The notes under the pieces: generated by a model | What the model saw: the letters and a program-made list of their open reading frames with translations, nothing else | Told to the model about the DNA's origin: nothing | The model's database searches: none | DNA from: Cognatishimia sp. MH4019 | Lineage (GTDB): Bacteria > Pseudomonadota > Alphaproteobacteria > Rhodobacterales > Rhodobacteraceae | Direction of reading: 5' to 3' | Assembly: GCF_020177595.1 (NCBI RefSeq) | Contig: NZ_JAHTBL010000006.1 | Span: forward strand, 156,536 to 220,535 | Length of the DNA stretch: 64,000 nt | Translations under genes and position numbers: made by a program | Shown here: positions 31,611 through 40,465 of the stretch, piece after piece | How the letters are laid out: every line of letters begins with the position of its first letter | How positions within the stretch are numbered: the first letter of the stretch is position 1

Positions 31611-33106
31611 TGCAACGACGGGGTTTTCTCGCGAGCGTCTGTGCGGTTGCGCTGCTGCGTGGTTTGCCTTCCTCGGCTCAAACGCCGCCGTCTTTGCTGC
31701 AGGTTGCTCGCCGCCTTGCCGCCGAGACCTACAGCCCGACCCAGACGCCGCTGCCCCCGCCTTTTACAGGGCTGAGCTATGACGCCTATCGCGGCATTCG
31801 GCCCATTGCAGGGCGCGCAGCATTGTTGCCCCATGGCGCCGACTTTGAGGTTGATCTGCTACCGCCGGGCCTCTTTTTCCCTGATCCGGTCCGCATTGAT
31901 CGCGATACAGGCGATGGCCCGGAAGAAATTACGTTCTCGCTTGATCTTTTCAGCTTTCAGGACCGGTATTTCGACACGGCTCCAGAGACGGCTCCGGGCG
32001 CTGGTTTCTCGGGCCTGCGTTTGCGGTATCCACTGAACGCAGCGGATCGCATGGATGAGGTGCTGGTCGTGCAGGGCGCCAGCTATTTTCGCGCGATTGG
32101 CCAAGCGATGGTCTATGGTCTTTCGGCGCGCGCGGTGGCGATCGGCACCGGCGGTGCCGGGCCTGAAGAGTTCCCGCGCTTTACGCATTTGCGTCTGCAT
32201 CCCCCCAAGGATGGCACTGTTCGGATGGAAGCTGTGATCGACAGCCCATCGCTGGCCGGGCATCTGGACATGACGTTGCGCCCCGGTGCTGATACCGTGG
32301 TGGATGTCTCTGTAACACTGATGCCGCGGCGCGAGATCGCGGATATCGGGGTCGCCCCCCTGACCTCGATGTATTTGAAAGGCCCGCTGCGCGCCTCGGT
32401 CTCGGACGACTTCAGGCCGCGCGTCCATGACAGTGATATGCTGTTGATCGAGAACGGTGCGGGAGAGCGCCTCTGGCGTCCGATTGCGAACCCCGTGCGG
32501 CTGGAAACGTCCGCCTTTGTCGATGACAGCCCTGCGAGTTTCGGTCTTTTTCAAACTGCGCGCGCCTACACGGATTTTGAAGATACAGAGGCGCGCTATC
32601 ACGACCGACCCAGCGCAATTGTGCGCCCGAAAGGCGATTGGGGGCCGGGGGCTGTGGTTCTTGTCGAGATCCCCACGCGTGACGAGTTCATGGACAATAT
32701 CGTTGCGTTTTGGCGGCCAGAGGCTCCGCTTGCGCCGGGTAGCACGCACCGATTTGAGTATACTCTGCGCTGGACGGTTGCCCCGCCGGGTGAAGATGGG
32801 GACGCACGTGTTCTGCAAAGCCGAAGTGGGCGGGAGCATGACCGCCCCGGCACACGTCGGTATGTGATTGATATCGCGGGGCCTGCGGCGGGGCGGAGGC
32901 CTGAAATCAGCGCGCATGATGATGCCGAGATCACTGGTGTCAGCCTCTTTGATCTACCGGACGGCCAGGGGACACGCGTGACGTTCCTTTTGACTCCAGA
33001 GGCTGTCGATACAGTCGACCTGCGCCTTGTGTTACGCGCCGAGACGGGTGAAGCCGAGGCCGTTTGGCTACACCGCTGGACCCGCGCGCGGGATGGCGGT
33101 GTTTAG
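31610..33106 (+). CDS. opgG: Glucan biosynthesis protein G/D family
   Basis: 498 residues from the ATG at 31610 overlapping the opgH stop. Signal peptide with twin arginines (MQRRGFLASVCAVALL, cleavage after SSAQ), so possibly exported by Tat like OpgD. Family marks: PPFTGLSYDAYRGIRP, VLVVQGASYFRAIGQAMVYGLSARAVAIGT, and SMYLKGPL. The protein shapes or branches nascent periplasmic glucans. Order H then G is inverted relative to E. coli mdoGH. Confidence 0.92.
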   Translation: MQRRGFLASVCAVALLRGLPSSAQTPPSLLQVARRLAAETYSPTQTPLPPPFTGLSYDAYRGIRPIAGRAALLPHGADFEVDLLPPGLFFPDPVRIDRDTGDGPEEITFSLDLFSFQDRYFDTAPETAPGAGFSGLRLRYPLNAADRMDEVLVVQGASYFRAIGQAMVYGLSARAVAIGTGGAGPEEFPRFTHLRLHPPKDGTVRMEAVIDSPSLAGHLDMTLRPGADTVVDVSVTLMPRREIADIGVAPLTSMYLKGPLRASVSDDFRPRVHDSDMLLIENGAGERLWRPIANPVRLETSAFVDDSPASFGLFQTARAYTDFEDTEARYHDRPSAIVRPKGDWGPGAVVLVEIPTRDEFMDNIVAFWRPEAPLAPGSTHRFEYTLRWTVAPPGEDGDARVLQSRSGREHDRPGTRRYVIDIAGPAAGRRPEISAHDDAEITGVSLFDLPDGQGTRVTFLLTPEAVDTVDLRLVLRAETGEAEAVWLHRWTRARDGGV

Positions 33107-33852
33107 CGCGCTACATCAAAGGTGACGCGTGCGGCGAGGGGGCGATGGTCAGACGCCATGCGGATGCCCGGCCCATCAAGAACCATAGTCTTTTCAATAT
33201 GCGCTCCGCCTGCGGACAAGAAGCGATCCAAGGGCAGAAGGGGTCTGCGCACAGGAAATGTGCGCGGCGCGGGTCCTTGGAAATCTGCTCCTAGCACCCG
33301 GCGTGACAGAGCCAATCCGCCCCAAGGCCGCCATTCGTTCAGATCACCGCACAAGATTGCGGGCAGGTTGGGCAGACGGAAAAGATGCTGTCCAAGTGTT
33401 CGCATCTGAACGATCCGCAGGGCCTGTGACAGCGACAGATGCGTCCCGATGGCACGCAAGAAATGCCCATCTTTCACAAGATCCAGAAGCACGGCACCGC
33501 GGTGGCAATGACCGGGCAGATCCAAAACGCGGATAGCCTCGACCTTGATCGACGGGTGCACGAAACAGACGACGCCAAGAAAGCCATGGCTGTCTTGTCC
33601 CCAACGGCTATGCGTCTCGGTGTGGATGTAGCGAAGCCCGGTCTCGGCTTCGATCCTCTGGATGTTCAGAAACCCGCGGTGGGGTGGGCATTCTTCATCG
33701 GCCTCTTGCAGGATCAGCAACTCGGTTTCCGCGCTGCAAACCTCGTCACACAAGACAGTGACCGTGCGCGCGGGATCGACCGCTCCGTCTTCGTCCCGAC
33801 CGCGATGGATGTTCCAACTGATACAAGACAGGGCGGTTCTGGGATCTGACAT
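33103..33852 (-). CDS. Endonuclease/exonuclease/phosphatase family protein
   Basis: 249 residues. EEP fold: LSCISWNIHRGRDEDG (Asn active site), LILQEADEE (metal Glu), IGTHLSLSQALRIVQM, LCGDLNEW (Asp-Asn) and SDHRPLAARV (general base His). No signal peptide. The tolerated substrates range from nucleic acids to phosphoinositides or sphingolipids; not decidable. Stops overlap with opgG by 4 bases (convergent), which is typical of chance packing. Confidence 0.9.
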   Translation of the reverse strand: MSDPRTALSCISWNIHRGRDEDGAVDPARTVTVLCDEVCSAETELLILQEADEECPPHRGFLNIQRIEAETGLRYIHTETHSRWGQDSHGFLGVVCFVHPSIKVEAIRVLDLPGHCHRGAVLLDLVKDGHFLRAIGTHLSLSQALRIVQMRTLGQHLFRLPNLPAILCGDLNEWRPWGGLALSRRVLGADFQGPAPRTFPVRRPLLPLDRFLSAGGAHIEKTMVLDGPGIRMASDHRPLAARVTFDVAR

Positions 33853-34330
33853 AGCGCTCCGATTTCTTGACGCGGTTGTTCTTCACGGATGAGTTTAGAG
33901 GGGCTGTGGCAGAGTGCTACCATTCTTGAGCAGATCGTGTCTGGTTCGACGAAGTATCCCCTATGCCCGTGGTGAACGCGCCATCCCGCTCTTTGCGCGC
34001 ATGGATAGGTGATGCCTTATCTTTTTTGGACGTGCGGTGCCGCCTAGATCATCTGTGCTTTCTGGACGAGCGGCCCTTGTGACAGTGCTTTTGCGAACGT
34101 TTTGAATAGTGCGTCGATGTTCAGGTCGGGGCCACAGTGCCTGCCCTTTGCAGGTGTTTTATACGCTTCTGAAATTCTGGTCCGTCTTTCCATCCAGACG
34201 CGCAGCCTGTTTCTTGCGAAAGGCGACATGAATAGTGGCGCGGCGACGAATTGATCTGTCAGCGCTTACCGGCAGACGGTCCTTATACGGTCGTTTGCGG
34301 AAGGTCTGGCTGATTGCCGTGGCGCGGGGC
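33853..34330. other. 478-base intergenic stretch without a supported gene
   Basis: Between the EEP gene and carA. A 61-codon minus-strand frame at 34044-34229 (ending ALFKTFAKALSQGPLVQKAQMI) has a vaguely protein-like end but no ribosome site or family, and may be a decayed gene remnant. No tRNA, long repeat or strong hairpin was seen. Confidence 0.4.
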
Positions 34331-35476
34331 TTAGCTGCGCGCGCTCATGGCGTCGGCAAAGCGCTCGAACAGGTAGAAGCTGTCTTGCGGGCCGGGGCTG
34401 GCTTCGGGGTGGTATTGGACTGAGAAGACCGGGCGATCGGTGACGCGGATGCCGCAATTGGAGCCGTCAAAGAGCGAGACATGGGTCTCTTTCACATTGG
34501 CGGGCAAGGTCTGGCTGTCGACGGTGAAGCCGTGGTTCATTGAGGTGATTTCGACCTTGCCAGTCTCGTAGTCTTTCACGGGGTGGTTTGCGCCATGATG
34601 GCCGTGGTTCATCTTGATTGTCTTGGCGCCGAGGGCCAGCGCAAGCATTTGATGCCCAAGGCAAATTCCGAAGACTGGCATATCCGTCTTGTCGAGGACC
34701 TCTTTGATCATCGGCACGGCGTATTCGCCCGTTGCTGCCGGATCACCAGGGCCGTTCGAGAGGAACAAGCCATCGGGGTTTTGGGCCAGCACGTCCTCGG
34801 CAGTGGCGGAGGCAGGCAGGACCGTGACCTCGCATCCGGCGGAAGCCAGGCAGCGCAGGATGTTGCGTTTTGCGCCGTAGTCGATGGCCACGACCTTATG
34901 GCCCTTGCCTTCGCGTTTAGGAAAGCCGTCGGGCCACGCCCACCGCATTTCGTCCCATTTGTAGGATTGTGCGCAGGTGACATCTTTGGCGAGATCCAGC
35001 CCTTCGAGGCCAGAGAACGCGCGGGCGGCTTTGACCAGCGCTTCGATGTCGAAATTGCCCTCAGGGTCATGGGCCAGCGCCACATGGGGCGCGCCTTGCT
35101 GGCGGATCGCACGGGTCAGGCGGCGGGTATCCACCCCTCCGATACCGATGCGTCCGCGCCGGGTCAGCCAATCGACCATCGGCTCGGACGCGCGCCAGTT
35201 CGACGGCTCGGTCGGGTCCCACTTGACGACCATGCCGGCGGCGACAGGATCGGCGGTTTCATCATCATCGGGGTTCACGCCGACATTGCCGATATGAGGG
35301 AAGGTGAAGGTCACGATCTGGCCCGCATAGGACGGGTCGGTCATGATTTCCTGATAGCCGGTCATGGCGGTGTTGAAGCAGAGCTCTGCCTCGGTCTGGC
35401 CGGTGGCACCGAAGCCCATCCCGTAAAACAGCGTTCCATCGGCGAGAGCAAGACAGGCGGTGGGTTTGGCAGGCAT
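34331..35476 (-). CDS. carA: Carbamoyl-phosphate synthase small (glutaminase) subunit
   Basis: 381 residues from the ATG at 35476 (GGAG 6 bases before). N-terminal CPSase_sm_chain domain (ADGTLFYGMGFGATGQTEAELCFNTAMTGYQEIMTDPSYAGQIV) and a C-terminal class I glutamine amidotransferase with Cys in GICLGHQ, His-Pro-Glu in QYHPEASPGPQ. It supplies ammonia to CarB for arginine and pyrimidine synthesis. carB is not adjacent. Confidence 0.97.
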   Translation of the reverse strand: MPAKPTACLALADGTLFYGMGFGATGQTEAELCFNTAMTGYQEIMTDPSYAGQIVTFTFPHIGNVGVNPDDDETADPVAAGMVVKWDPTEPSNWRASEPMVDWLTRRGRIGIGGVDTRRLTRAIRQQGAPHVALAHDPEGNFDIEALVKAARAFSGLEGLDLAKDVTCAQSYKWDEMRWAWPDGFPKREGKGHKVVAIDYGAKRNILRCLASAGCEVTVLPASATAEDVLAQNPDGLFLSNGPGDPAATGEYAVPMIKEVLDKTDMPVFGICLGHQMLALALGAKTIKMNHGHHGANHPVKDYETGKVEITSMNHGFTVDSQTLPANVKETHVSLFDGSNCGIRVTDRPVFSVQYHPEASPGPQDSFYLFERFADAMSARS

Positions 35477-35647
35477 GGCAGTCTCCGGGGCGCAAATTAT
35501 CGGGGTGATAGGGGGTGCGGGCCGTGGGGTCAAGGGGGCGATGCCCCTTGAAAACAAGGGCTTGCGGCTGACGCGAGGAATGGATTGAACCTCTGGGGCG
35601 ATGCGCCTATGTGTTAAGGCTCTTGAACCGTTGGGATGGGATCAAAG

Positions 35648-36106
35648 ATGGACTTACGCAGCCGGATTTCCACGAGTGTGAAAGAAGCGATGCGAAACAA
35701 GGAGGTAGGGCGTTTGTCGACCCTGCGTCTTATTAGTGCTGCCATCAAGGATCGCGATATTGCCGCCCGAGGCGAGGGTAATGAGACCGGGGTGTCCGAC
35801 GCGGATGTGCTGGGGATTCTGGGCAAGATGGTCAAGCAACGGCAGGAAAGCGCGCGCGCCTATGAAGAGGGCGGACGACTGGAACTGGCGGAGAAAGAGC
35901 GTGCGGAGATCGTGTTCATCGAGGAGTTTTTACCGCGGCAATTGTCGGAGACCGAGGCCTTGAAAGCGGTTGATGCGGCGATTGCGGATACCGGAGCACA
36001 GAGCATCCGCGACATGGGCAAGGTGATGGGTGTGCTCAAGGGCAAATATACAGGCCAGATGGATTTTGGCGCTGTTGGCCCCATGGTGAAGGACCGGTTG
36101 GGGTAG
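35648..36106 (+). CDS. GatB/YqeY domain protein
   Basis: 152 residues from the ATG at 35648; a TTG at 35636 is a weaker choice. Pattern: RISTSVKEAMRNKEVGRLSTLRLISAAIKDRDI, GILGKMVKQRQESARAYEEGGR, EIVFIEEFLPRQLSETEA, MGKVMGVLKGKYTGQMDFG. Related to the tail domain of GatB; free-standing YqeY proteins may help tRNA-dependent amidation, but the role is unproved. Divergent from carA with about 170 bases between, a common pairing in Rhodobacterales. Confidence 0.92.
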   Translation: MDLRSRISTSVKEAMRNKEVGRLSTLRLISAAIKDRDIAARGEGNETGVSDADVLGILGKMVKQRQESARAYEEGGRLELAEKERAEIVFIEEFLPRQLSETEALKAVDAAIADTGAQSIRDMGKVMGVLKGKYTGQMDFGAVGPMVKDRLG

Positions 36107-36110
36107 CGGG

Positions 36111-36132
36111 AAAACTCTTGATCAAGAGTTTT
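36111..36132. terminator. Bidirectional Rho-independent terminator
   Basis: AAAACTCTTGA and TCAAGAGTTTT form a perfect dyad followed on the + strand by further T residues (GTTTTTTG). It lies 5 bases after the YqeY stop and contains the stop of the convergent glycosyltransferase-like gene, so it can end both transcripts. The A-tract before the stem provides the U-run for the minus strand. Confidence 0.8.
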
Positions 36133-37078
36133 TTGAAAACTCTTCTGCCTCCGGCGGGGATATTTTTTCAAAAGCGAAAGCGGCGCGGATTTGGGCGATC
36201 CTTTGGGGATCGGTGATCGCGTAGCGCTGTGTGAAGTGGGTCTTTGAGGAGACGCGGCCGCGCCGTGCGCCAAAATTGTCGCCGTGGTTGAGCACGTAGA
36301 GGGCAGCGGCGGTCGGAAGCGGTTGCAGCGGACGGCCCGCAAGCGCTGCGAGGTAGGGGAACATCCGGTGTTCGTGCTGCGTCAGTTCCGTCAGGAAGGC
36401 AGGGCTGTCTTCGGGGCGGTAGCGGAGCGCCGCACAAGAGCCGCAGAGTTTCCAGAAGGGTTTGCGTCGAGGTTTGCCCAGCGTCGGTGGGCCAGCCAGC
36501 GCTATGCGGTCGTTTTGCTGGTCGGCGACATAACCGAGGGAAACGAGGGCGCCTCCGGTGGGTTTGCTGTGCAGGATTGCCGAGATTTGACCCGGGGCGA
36601 GCAGGTCGTCGGCATCAAAGGGCATGACGTAGCCGTCTTGTTGTACGTGCTCGGGCAGCGCTTCACAGAGTTGGCGCAGTTTGGCCCATTTGTCATTGCC
36701 GTCCACAGGTGTCGTGAAGGGCAGAAACGTGATGCGCGGGTCGTTCATAAGGGCTTCGGGCAAGTCGGGGGCGTCTTGGCCGCAGATCACAGCGCTCCAA
36801 TTGCCATTGTCTTGCCGGGTGAAGCTGGCGAGCGTTGCGGCGAGGCGCTGGCTGACGCCGGACCAGTCGTTGACGTGATGTTTGCCGACGAGTGGGATCA
36901 GGAAAGTGACGGTCGGGCTTTGCGGCGCGGCGGGGACGCCTTGTGCGCGCAAGTCAAGGGCGGCGCGTTCGGAAGCCTGTAGGGTCGCGGTCTTGGCCAA
37001 TCGTTCAGGGCCGATCAACCGCGCCCAGAGCGACAAGGCCCAGCGGCGGGTTTTGTGCGTGGCTGGGATTTGGGCCAT
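36122..37078 (-). CDS. Glycosyltransferase family 2-like protein
   Basis: 318 residues. GT-A-like features: PTVTFLIPLVGKHHVNDWSGVSQRLAATLASFTRQ near residue 55, SAVICGQDAPD, then GYVMPFDADDLLAPGQISAI with the DxD-type FDADD (residues about 149-162). The 5' half is well conserved in type; the last dozen residues (FEKISPPEAEEFSKNS) are encoded by a widespread intergenic repeat-like sequence. It may add a sugar to surface glycan; the acceptor is unknown. Confidence 0.75.
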   Translation of the reverse strand: MAQIPATHKTRRWALSLWARLIGPERLAKTATLQASERAALDLRAQGVPAAPQSPTVTFLIPLVGKHHVNDWSGVSQRLAATLASFTRQDNGNWSAVICGQDAPDLPEALMNDPRITFLPFTTPVDGNDKWAKLRQLCEALPEHVQQDGYVMPFDADDLLAPGQISAILHSKPTGGALVSLGYVADQQNDRIALAGPPTLGKPRRKPFWKLCGSCAALRYRPEDSPAFLTELTQHEHRMFPYLAALAGRPLQPLPTAAALYVLNHGDNFGARRGRVSSKTHFTQRYAITDPQRIAQIRAAFAFEKISPPEAEEFSKNS

Positions 37079-37155
37079 GTGCGGCGACCTTGAAGAGCTG
37101 CGTTTGGAGCGTTCTAGGCGGAGGGCGCGCGCGTGTCGAGAGCGGGGAAGTGACC

Positions 37156-37659
37156 CTAAGAGCCGCCCTCGGCCTCTTGGGTGATCGTGGTGCTGGCGGC
37201 AATCCGCTCGCCATTCACGAGGTAGTAGGAATGGTCATTGCTGCTGAGATTGACCGTTACCTCATATTCGCCTTCGGGCAGATCGGGGATGTGAAAATGC
37301 GGACCATAGAGGCGCGCTATTTTTACCTCGTTCAGATAGAGATGCGCATGGCCCGTATTCGCGACATTTTCGCTATTTACGGTGTCTGGTGTGAAGGTGA
37401 AATCCGTCGCCTCAATGCGCAGGTTCCAGCCATCCATCGCGTCTTTTTCGACGGTGATACCGAGTTGCGGGGCGGTGTCGGCGGGCACGTCGATGCTGCC
37501 ATGCATCAGTTCGTGTTCGCGCATATCCTCTGTCATTTCGAATGCGGGGGTTTGCAAATCCGGCAACTCACGGAAGGCAGGTGCGATCAGCACACCCAGA
37601 AGGATCGAGGCAATGCTGAGATAGATCAGGTAGGGAAAGCGGAGGGAGATATTACGCAT
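37156..37659 (-). CDS. Membrane-anchored periplasmic His-rich domain protein
   Basis: 167 residues from the ATG at 37659, overlapping the DoxX-like stop by 8 bases. One N-terminal membrane helix (FPYLIYLSIASILLGVLIAP), then a periplasmic beta-sandwich-like domain with NTGHAHLYLNEVKIARLYGPHFHIPDLPEGEYEVTVNLSSNDHSYYLVNGE in pattern. The HAH, HFH and DHS histidines could bind copper. It follows the DoxX-like gene and was probably co-expressed with it. Not assigned to a named family. Confidence 0.75.
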   Translation of the reverse strand: MRNISLRFPYLIYLSIASILLGVLIAPAFRELPDLQTPAFEMTEDMREHELMHGSIDVPADTAPQLGITVEKDAMDGWNLRIEATDFTFTPDTVNSENVANTGHAHLYLNEVKIARLYGPHFHIPDLPEGEYEVTVNLSSNDHSYYLVNGERIAASTTITQEAEGGS

Positions 37660-38633
37660 CTTTGGGCACCCGGATCGTTTTGATGTCGGAATTGACCTGC
37701 TTGTTCGGCAGAAGGTTGGTGACTTTGAGGCGCTGGCCATAGCCCAGCAGGATCAGGATCAGCGCGACGCCGATGACAGGCATGTGGCCCACAAACTCAA
37801 CCAGCGCGGCCTCGTTATTGCCTTCGATGATGAAGAGAATATTCGACGCAAAAAGCACGACCGATAATGCGATCACATTGAGCCGGGTCGTGGTGCCGAG
37901 CACAAGGATGACGCCGAAGATCACCTCTGTGAAGCCTGCAGAGAGGGCGAAGAGACGGTCGGTGAAAAACTCGAACCCCAATGCAGAGACGAAGTTCCAT
38001 TGGTAGGCGGCCAAAAAGCTTTCGGCCATGATCGCCCCGAAGAGCTTTTCCGAGAAGCCCAGGGTGATGAGGGAAATACCTGTGAAGATGCGCAGAAGAG
38101 CGACGGAGTAGGGCTTGAAGCGTTCGCGCAGCTCTTGGGTCGGCAGATCATTGATCAGCAGGAAAACCGCAATGCCGATGACGATCAGGTATTCCAGTGC
38201 TGACAGGATCCCGAACTGGATCGCCAAGCCGAGCTGCAGAAAGACCATGAAGATGGCGGCGTGACGTATGAAGCGATTGACCATTAGCAAGATGCCGATC
38301 ACGACCTGCAACGTGATCAGGACCGTGCCGAAACTGCCATAGGCGGTCAGGTGGGGGGCCACGATAGCGCCTTCATAGGCGGTCAGAAGCAGCGACATGC
38401 CTGTGAAGATGCGCAAAAGCTCGATGAAGTCATGACGGGTTTTGCTGTCGACGATACGTATTGTGGGTAGAACCGTGTCCAGAAACACCGACATCCCGAC
38501 AATCGTCACCGCGAGTGCGATCCAGATCAGCACTTCTGGATCAGTGAGGCGGTAAGCTTCGAAGTTTTCGACGGTGACACCGGCATCCACGAACCAGCGC
38601 ACATGGGCTATGGCGCTGGGTGCGGTCGCGAGC
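37652..38633 (-). pseudogene. 3' part of a DoxX-like membrane protein gene split by an IS903-type element
   Basis: The frame reads back in without a shift from the insertion point through ATAPSAIAHVRWFVDAG, then about eight to ten membrane helices in two DoxX-like halves (FIELLRIFTGMSLLLTAYEG and SVALLRIFTGISLITLGFSEK are clearly repeats of each other). Joined to the 5' piece at 39684-39793 and counting the 9-bp duplication once, the gene would encode 360 residues. A GTG at 38602 might allow a shortened product lacking the signal, so some function cannot be excluded. Confidence 0.85.
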
Positions 38634-39683
38634 GGCTTTGTTGCACAAATCGGGTGAGGGACGTTCTTCCCCTTACCCCTGACGGACTTAGCCTACCGCC
38701 TCTGTGACAGGTATGCCAAGAGCGGTGTAGCGATTGAGCACGGCGATACGGATTTGGATTTCCGCAACCTGCCTATCGAAGTCGCGTGCCATGAGCGATT
38801 GGCCCATCAGTTTCAAACAATGCATCTTGGTTTCGACGCGGCTTCGGCGGTGGTATTCGCTCCAGCGTTTCCAAATGGTGCGACCAAGATAGCGTGAAGC
38901 ATTGACCGCCTCGTTCCGTGCGATGGCTCCAGCGGTGGTTGGTTTCCATGGCTGGGCGTTCTTGCGCGGCGGGATGATGGCATGAGCACCACGGGCGGCA
39001 ATGGCGTCGTGGCATTTGCGCGTGTCGTAGGCCCCGTCGGCGGTCACTGACGCGATATCCTGATCGGTCGGAATTTGGTTCAGCAATTCCGGCAGCATTG
39101 GCGCGTCTCCGACATTACTGGTGGTGACTTCGACCGCCCGAACTTCCAGTGTTTCCTCGTCGATCCCTATGTGTATCTTGCGCCAGATGCGGCGTTTCGG
39201 GCCACCATGCTTGCGCGCGTTCCACTCGCCTTCTCCCTCGGATTTGATGCCGGTGCTGTCGATAAGGAGTTTCAGTGGGCCGGTTCCGTTGCGATAGGGC
39301 AGGCTAACGTTGAGCGTTCTCTGGCGACGGCACAAAGTGCTGAAGTCCGGCACCGTCCAATCCAGTCCGACCAACCGCAGGAGGCTTTCAACGAACCCTG
39401 TCGTCTGCCGAAGCGGCATGCCGAACAGCACTTTTATCGTCAAGCAAGTCTGGATCGCAGCGTCGCTGAACTGGGGCTGCCGCCCGCGTTTGCCGCTAGG
39501 CGGAGGTGTCCAAACCATCTCGGGATCAAACCAGATCGACAGCGATCCTCGTTGCTTCAGCGCGGTGTTGTACGAAGGCCAGTTCCTGGTCTTGTACTGC
39601 GTAGGGGCCCAACTGCTCATACTTCCCAGCTATCATGCTGGATTCATGTAGTGAATCCCTGTCAGTAATTGTGCAACAAAGCC
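38634..39683 (-). mobile_element. IS5-family element, IS903 group, complete, 1050 bp
   Basis: Terminal inverted repeats GGCTTTGTTGCACAA at 38634-38648 and its complement at 39669-39683. Perfect 9-bp target duplication GTCGCGAGC at 38625-38633 and 39684-39692, the size made by the IS903 group. It carries one intact transposase gene. Exact duplication and intact ends suggest a recent insertion. Confidence 0.96.
38688..39620 (-). CDS. IS5 family (IS903-type) transposase
   Basis: 310 residues, full length for IS903-type. Starts with YKTRNWPSYNTALKQRGSLSIWFDPEM, the group signature. DDE core: LLIDSTGIKSEGEGEW (first Asp), VTADGAYDTRKCHDAIAARGAHAIIPPRKNA (second Asp), and RSRVETKMHCLKLMGQSLMARDF (Glu, with YREK-like spacing). 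No frameshift, so it is likely active. Its transcript runs toward the 3' fragment of the split gene. Confidence 0.96.
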   Translation of the reverse strand: MSSWAPTQYKTRNWPSYNTALKQRGSLSIWFDPEMVWTPPPSGKRGRQPQFSDAAIQTCLTIKVLFGMPLRQTTGFVESLLRLVGLDWTVPDFSTLCRRQRTLNVSLPYRNGTGPLKLLIDSTGIKSEGEGEWNARKHGGPKRRIWRKIHIGIDEETLEVRAVEVTTSNVGDAPMLPELLNQIPTDQDIASVTADGAYDTRKCHDAIAARGAHAIIPPRKNAQPWKPTTAGAIARNEAVNASRYLGRTIWKRWSEYHRRSRVETKMHCLKLMGQSLMARDFDRQVAEIQIRIAVLNRYTALGIPVTEAVG

Positions 39684-39793
39684 GTCGCGAGCCAAAGAAA
39701 GAGAAGCGTGAAAAGGCCAAGCGCCCACGCCACGGGGCGGGTGAACAGGCCGCGAGGTTGCGCGGCTCTCTTTATCTTTGTTCGAGTTTTCAT
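39684..39793 (-). pseudogene. 5' part of the split DoxX-like gene (signal peptide)
   Basis: Starts at the ATG at 39793 (MKTRTKIKRAAQPRG) and encodes an N-terminal hydrophobic segment FTRPVAWALGLFTLLFLWLATA, after which the frame enters the IS and ends after LLHNY. Removing the IS and one duplication restores WLATAPSAIAHVRWFVDAG in phase, consistent with a signal peptide cleaved at AIA. 127 bases upstream to the DUF2244 gene. Confidence 0.85.
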
Positions 39794-39919
39794 AAGCGTC
39801 TGCCTGGCTAACTCGGCTAGAACGTAATGCGTTGTTCGCGCTTTCAACCCGCAGGCGCGCGCGTCGGCTCCGTCCTTGACGAAATCGAGAGAGGTTGAGC
39901 CGGTTGGTCGTGCTGTGGT

Positions 39920-40465
39920 TCAGACGCTTGCCTTGCGCGCCATGCGCAAGCTGGCCAGCAAGTCCCGGTAGAGCGTTTTGCGCTCGTCTTCGGACAGAAA
40001 CGCGCCAATCTCGACCTCGCGGTCATTGCCGCACAGGGTGATGTAATGAGGGACGGGGCCTTTGCTTTCGTGCATGCGCACGTCGGCCCAATAGGCGTTC
40101 GCGCTCCATTCCTGAACGGCTTTGCGCGGGTTGTGGCGGATCAGGGCGATATGGTCAGACCAGACACGCAGCTCTTCCACAATCGCGCCGTCTTTGTAGC
40201 TGCGTTCAATCGCCAACCAGACGCCACCCACTGTGATCATCAGGAAGGGCAGAACACCCCAGAGAACAGGGGTTCCAAGGACCGCGATCAACGGGACAGA
40301 GATGAGGGCCACGGTGAGCGCGATGAACAGCACAAAGCCGCGGCGGGGCAGGGACCGGTAGGGCCACAGATGCGCTTCGGCCAGCGGGGCGTCGCCTGCT
40401 TCAAATGAAGCGGCCCCGGAAATTTCCGAGGCCGTTTCTGGTTTCTTGAGCCATTCAACCGGCAT
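39920..40465 (-). CDS. DUF2244 integral membrane protein
   Basis: 181 residues. Two membrane helices (FVLFIALTVALISVPLIAVLG and LWGVLPFLMITVGGVWLAI), then YKDGAIVEELRVWSDHIALIRHNPRKAVQEW and YWADVRMHESKGPVPHYITLCGNDREVEIGAFLSEDERKTLYRDL in pattern, the DUF2244 layout. Its ATG overlaps the ctaD stop by one base. The adjacency to cytochrome oxidase is common in Rhodobacterales and suggests a role in oxidase assembly or lipid environment; the function is unknown. Confidence 0.9.
   Translation of the reverse strand: MPVEWLKKPETASEISGAASFEAGDAPLAEAHLWPYRSLPRRGFVLFIALTVALISVPLIAVLGTPVLWGVLPFLMITVGGVWLAIERSYKDGAIVEELRVWSDHIALIRHNPRKAVQEWSANAYWADVRMHESKGPVPHYITLCGNDREVEIGAFLSEDERKTLYRDLLASLRMARKASV

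Noticed and set aside
34044..34229. 61-codon frame in the carA downstream gap.
   Set aside because: No ribosome site or family; listed only as part of the non-coding stretch.
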